This document shows, piece by piece, positions 60,767 to 64,000 of a stretch of DNA of 64,000 nucleotides (the stretch's first letter is position 1; every line of letters begins with the position of its first letter). Source of the stretch: Paenibacillus wynnii (lineage in GTDB: Bacteria > Bacillota > Bacilli > Paenibacillales > Paenibacillaceae); NCBI RefSeq assembly GCF_030812855.1, contig NZ_JAUSTK010000006.1, forward strand, positions 124,001-188,000, written 5' to 3'. A program made the translations under genes and the position numbers. The notes beneath the pieces were generated by a model that did no database searches, had not been told where the DNA came from, and was given only the letters and a program-made list of their open reading frames with translations.

Positions 60767-62839
60767 TTATTTAATAAAAAAAGCGTTGGGATCGATAATG
60801 AGCGCAACTTGTCCGTCACCCAAAATGGTGGCACCGGATATTCCCTGAACCTCTGGCAAATATTTACCCAGATTCTTAATCACAATTTCGTTCTGTCCGA
60901 TGAAATCTTGAACCGCAAGTGCCACAAGACGATCTCCCTTACGAACAACCACAATTTCGGTTTCTTCTTCAGTGCTTTCATCATAATCAGGTATGGAGAA
61001 AATACGACTTAGTGAGACTAGCGGAATATGTGTATTCCGGAATTCCAGCATTTTGTTGCCATGTATCGTACGAATTTGGGATTGCTTCACAATTCCTGTC
61101 TCTACAATTGAGGAAAGAGGAATGGCAAATTTTTCGGAGCCTAAGCGGATCAGCATCGCAGCGATAATTGAAAGTGTCAGCGGCAGCTGTACCGAGAAAT
61201 TCGTTCCTTTACCCAGGGTTGAGTAAATGGTCACATGACCGCCTAATGAGGAGATCTTTGATTTGACGACATCTAGACCAACACCACGTCCCGAAATATC
61301 GGAGATCACAGCAGCGGTACTAAAGCCAGGGGCGAATAACAGCTGGTAGACTTCGGAATCCGTCATGTTAACTGCCTGCTCTGATGTAACAACACCTTTT
61401 TTGAGAGCCGACTTTAAGACTTTATCACGGGAAATACCTGCTCCATCTTCCTCGATCTCAATAAAGACATGGTTACCACTGTGGAAGGCACGAAGATTAA
61501 TGGTTCCAGTCTCCGGCTTTCCTGCAGCAATACGATCGGCAATGGACTCTACTCCATGATCTACCGCATTACGAAGTAAATGGACTAGCGGATCACCAAT
61601 TTCATCTATAACCGTCCGGTCAAGCTCTGTTTCCGCACCCGTTACAATAAGTTCAACCTTTTTATCGAGGGACTTCGCAAGATCTCTAACCATACGTGGG
61701 AACCGGTTAAATACGGTATCTACAGGAACCATCCGTAACTTCATAACAATATTCTGCAGATCCGCACTAACTCGGCTCATATGCTCAACCGTCTCCGTTA
61801 AATCTTGATTATGGACTTCTGATGCTAGCTGTTCAAGACGTACACGGTCTATTAAAAGTTCACTGAACAAGTTCATCAAGACATCCAAACGTTCAATATC
61901 TACACGAATGGTTCTGGATGGAGCACTGTTTGTCCCGCTTCTAGAGGCTGGTTTTGCAGCTTCATCTTTCGACTGTAGTGGAGGCACAGGCGTTGGGGAT
62001 ACTGGTGGTGCTTCATGAGCAGGAGCTTCAAGGGTAGCCGCAACAGTTTCTTGACCCAATTGCTCAAGGGATTCCTTATCCAACGCAACTGCATTGACTT
62101 TTTCAATTTCTGATAGGTTTAGAACCATCGATTGAATTTCTTCTGCTTCCTTTTGGGTTATGTAGTAAAGAGAGAAACTCTGATCAAATTTCTCCTGCTC
62201 AATGTCTTGAACCGAAGGAAATGATTTTACAACTTCACCAGAACGTTCAAGCAGATCAAACACCATATAAGCTCTGACAGCTTTAAGCTGACAATCCTTG
62301 CGAATGGTCACTTCAACGTACATTACCTTGTGTCCTTCTTGAATAGACTGCTCTAAGACGGAGAATTGAAACTCATCAAGTAAAATAGGTGTATTGGTAG
62401 CTTTTACAGAAGCTGCGGAGATTGAATCATTTGTAGAAGTACCACCTGCTGAGGGGATATCACCACGCACGATGGCTTGCAGAGAAGCGACAATTGTAGA
62501 CACATCTGCCTTGCCGTCACCGCCTCCTGTTATATTCTCAACCATGGACTCTAGTGCATCCAAGCTTTTGAATAAGGTATCAAAAATAAAATCCTGCATA
62601 CGCAGCTTACTATTACGGACAAGATCAAGAACATTTTCCATCTGGTGAGTAAGTGAAGCTAAATCTTCGTAGCCCATAGTTGCCGCCATACCTTTTAAGG
62701 TATGTGCAGAGCGAAAAATGACCTGTACGATACTGAGATCTTCAGGATTTGCTTCTAGTTCCATCATTTTTTCGTTCAAAGACTGCAGATGATCATTTGA
62801 CTCATCAATAAACATGGATAAATATTGGTTCATGTCCAT
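60767..62839 (-). CDS. cheA: Chemotaxis histidine kinase CheA
   Basis: A 690-residue kinase. P1 (HPt) has the phosphorylated His at H46 in RSAHTLKGMA. P2 (about 150-255) binds the response regulators. P3 dimerisation is at about 315-375 (IRVDIERLDVLMNLFSELLIDRVRLEQL). P4 is the ATPase, with N box LLRNAVDHGVE, D/G boxes EIEEDGAGIS and SGRGVGLDVVKSKI. P5 is a CheW-like domain at about 545-690. The ATG follows GAGGAGGTG. Downstream cheW, cheC, cheD and sigD are closely packed. Confidence 0.97.
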   Translation of the reverse strand: MDMNQYLSMFIDESNDHLQSLNEKMMELEANPEDLSIVQVIFRSAHTLKGMAATMGYEDLASLTHQMENVLDLVRNSKLRMQDFIFDTLFKSLDALESMVENITGGGDGKADVSTIVASLQAIVRGDIPSAGGTSTNDSISAASVKATNTPILLDEFQFSVLEQSIQEGHKVMYVEVTIRKDCQLKAVRAYMVFDLLERSGEVVKSFPSVQDIEQEKFDQSFSLYYITQKEAEEIQSMVLNLSEIEKVNAVALDKESLEQLGQETVAATLEAPAHEAPPVSPTPVPPLQSKDEAAKPASRSGTNSAPSRTIRVDIERLDVLMNLFSELLIDRVRLEQLASEVHNQDLTETVEHMSRVSADLQNIVMKLRMVPVDTVFNRFPRMVRDLAKSLDKKVELIVTGAETELDRTVIDEIGDPLVHLLRNAVDHGVESIADRIAAGKPETGTINLRAFHSGNHVFIEIEEDGAGISRDKVLKSALKKGVVTSEQAVNMTDSEVYQLLFAPGFSTAAVISDISGRGVGLDVVKSKISSLGGHVTIYSTLGKGTNFSVQLPLTLSIIAAMLIRLGSEKFAIPLSSIVETGIVKQSQIRTIHGNKMLEFRNTHIPLVSLSRIFSIPDYDESTEEETEIVVVRKGDRLVALAVQDFIGQNEIVIKNLGKYLPEVQGISGATILGDGQVALIIDPNAFFIK

Positions 62840-62872
62840 TGTGAGACACCTCCTCGTGAGTTCGCTTTTCCG

Positions 62873-64000
62873 TTACTTAACAATTTGCACCAGCCTTGGA
62901 GCAATCTCTTGCAAAGGCAAGATATGTCTAACACACTGCAATTCCACCGCGGAACGCGGCATTCCATACACAACACAGGTCTCTTCGCTTTCAGCAAAGG
63001 TAGATGTTACACCTGAGTCATACAGAGATTTCATCATCTTGGCACCATCACTGCCCATACCCGTCATAAGTACCGCATGACGTTCAAGAGAAGTCAAAGG
63101 GAGTAAAGATTCAAAGAGCGTATCCACTGAAGGACGATGCCCATTGCGTGATTCCTCTTTGTTCAGTGATACCATGTACTGCCCACCGACGGATGAAGAA
63201 ATCTTCATATGATACCCGCCTGGAGCAATATACACTGATCCTTGCCGCAAAATCATCCCGTGTTCAGCCTCAGTCACTTCGAGGGGGCTGAACGTATTTA
63301 AGCGTTGGGCAAGCGACTTTGTAAAATTAGGCGGCATATGCTGCACAATTACAATAGGCGCTGGAAAGTTGGCCGGGATATTCTCAAGCAAAGCCTTTAA
63401 TGCGCGTGGACCACCTGTTGAACACCCCACAGCAACCAGCTTATTAAGGACATCCTTACCAACTATTTTCCTGTCTCCACCAACCTTAGGGGTATCAGGG
63501 ACAGCTTTACTTACTGAAATCTCTTGTGGGAGAGTTGATGAAGGCTTCTTCTCCACTTTAGTCCGATCCCTTAATTTCTCAATGGCCGGCTTCGGAGGTA
63601 GGGCTGCGGGTTTCATGTTGTTTTTCGGAATTCCCTTATCCAAAGGAGCACTATATGATGATAACTTGCCTTCAGCTTTAGTATCCAAAGAAGAAGTTCG
63701 AGCAGGTGGAAGCTTTTGTCCGGCTAAGTTAGGCTTAGACTTCACATCAGCCTCATTCTGCTTGATAACGACTTTCTCTGGCTGCACCTTAGGCAAATCA
63801 GGAACAGATAACGAAACTGCGCTTAAAGGTTCAAATTTAGTCGCTGTATTAGCAGATATTCTCGCTTCTCTCTGCTTGCGGGCGAGCATCGCCTCTTTCA
63901 TTTGTTCCCTTAATGATTCTCCAACTCCTATGATATCTTGCGAATTGGAGATGGAGGGCTTACGAATAAAGTCAAAAGCCCCCCATTCTAGTGCCAAAAT
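62873..64000 (-). CDS. cheB: Protein-glutamate methylesterase CheB, C-terminal part (cut by window edge)
   Basis: Only the last 375 codons or so are in the window. The reading frame continues past base 64000 and the start is not seen. The first visible residues (ALEWGAFDFIRKPS) are the end of the receiver domain. A linker of about 135 residues follows, rich in Lys, Pro, Ala and Ser. The methylesterase domain then has its catalytic Ser (GCSTGGP), His (VQHMPPNF) and Asp (TGMGSDGA). It removes methyl groups from chemoreceptors. The linker is much longer than in well-studied CheB proteins. Confidence 0.95.
   Translation of the reverse strand: MLALEWGAFDFIRKPSISNSQDIIGVGESLREQMKEAMLARKQREARISANTATKFEPLSAVSLSVPDLPKVQPEKVVIKQNEADVKSKPNLAGQKLPPARTSSLDTKAEGKLSSYSAPLDKGIPKNNMKPAALPPKPAIEKLRDRTKVEKKPSSTLPQEISVSKAVPDTPKVGGDRKIVGKDVLNKLVAVGCSTGGPRALKALLENIPANFPAPIVIVQHMPPNFTKSLAQRLNTFSPLEVTEAEHGMILRQGSVYIAPGGYHMKISSSVGGQYMVSLNKEESRNGHRPSVDTLFESLLPLTSLERHAVLMTGMGSDGAKMMKSLYDSGVTSTFAESEETCVVYGMPRSAVELQCVRHILPLQEIAPRLVQIVK

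Overview
The window is a continuous stretch of a Firmicutes (class Bacilli) chromosome. The best guess is Paenibacillus or a close relative. Protein sequences, sporulation genes (spoVS, spoVFAB, spoIIIE, sleB, tepA, ylzJ) and gene order follow the Bacillus subtilis cheA-to-spoVS region almost gene for gene. The departures look Paenibacillus-like: recX next to recA, a yajQ gene, nrnA between rbfA and truB, dut after mlpA, a sleB gene behind spoIIIE, and fapA beside sigD. About 50 genes are recognised. All are on the minus strand, so transcription runs from high to low coordinates. No rRNA, tRNA, phage, insertion sequence or CRISPR was seen.

Layout in the direction of transcription (right to left). 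(1) 64.0-54.8 kb is the end of a fla/che operon: cheB (cut by the window edge), cheA, cheW, cheC, cheD, a small membrane protein, sigD, fapA, a small unknown protein, a SwrB-like protein and a membrane protein with a MltG-type LysM-like module. (2) 54.8-54.3 kb is a gene-free island with four copies of a short palindromic repeat. (3) 54.3-45.4 kb holds rpsB, tsf, pyrH, frr, uppS, cdsA, dxr, rseP and proS, for translation, UMP kinase, undecaprenyl and isoprenoid precursors and phospholipid precursors. (4) 45.3-41.0 kb is polC. (5) 40.9-32.6 kb is the rimP-nusA-rnpM-ylxQ-infB-rbfA-nrnA-truB-ribF operon, followed by rpsO and pnp. (6) 29.5-26.8 kb holds ylxY, mlpA and dut. (7) 26.7-21.8 kb is the dpaA-dpaB-asd-dapG-dapA operon for dipicolinate, lysine and diaminopimelate. 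(8) 21.2-14.6 kb holds rnjB, tepA, ylzJ, spoIIIE and sleB. (9) 14.4-5.9 kb holds two M16-family proteins, ymfI, ymfJ, ymfK, rodZ, a 53-residue membrane protein, yajQ, pgsA and cinA. (10) 5.6-0.5 kb holds recA, recX, rny, ymdB and spoVS, then the start of an M19 dipeptidase.

Two themes recur. The first is mRNA synthesis and decay: RNase Y, RNase J, PNPase, NrnA, NusA, RnpM and the YmdB phosphodiesterase lie within one region. The second is sporulation: near-consensus sigma-H (spoVS) and sigma-G (sleB, tepA) promoters can be read directly, and a sigma-K-like -10 lies before dpaA. Other readable control sites are a LexA box at recA, strong sigma-A promoters before rimP-nusA, rpsB, rpsO and rny, and many intrinsic terminators.

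Many start codons were chosen from Shine-Dalgarno (SD) spacing. At least ten genes appear to start with TTG, and ymdB appears to start with ATT. I see no obviously novel multi-gene system. The best leads are the repeat island near 54.5 kb, the ATT start of ymdB, the long leaders of rnjB and rny, the archaeal-type prolyl-tRNA synthetase sitting in the usual proS locus, and the uncharacterised small proteins of the sigD region.
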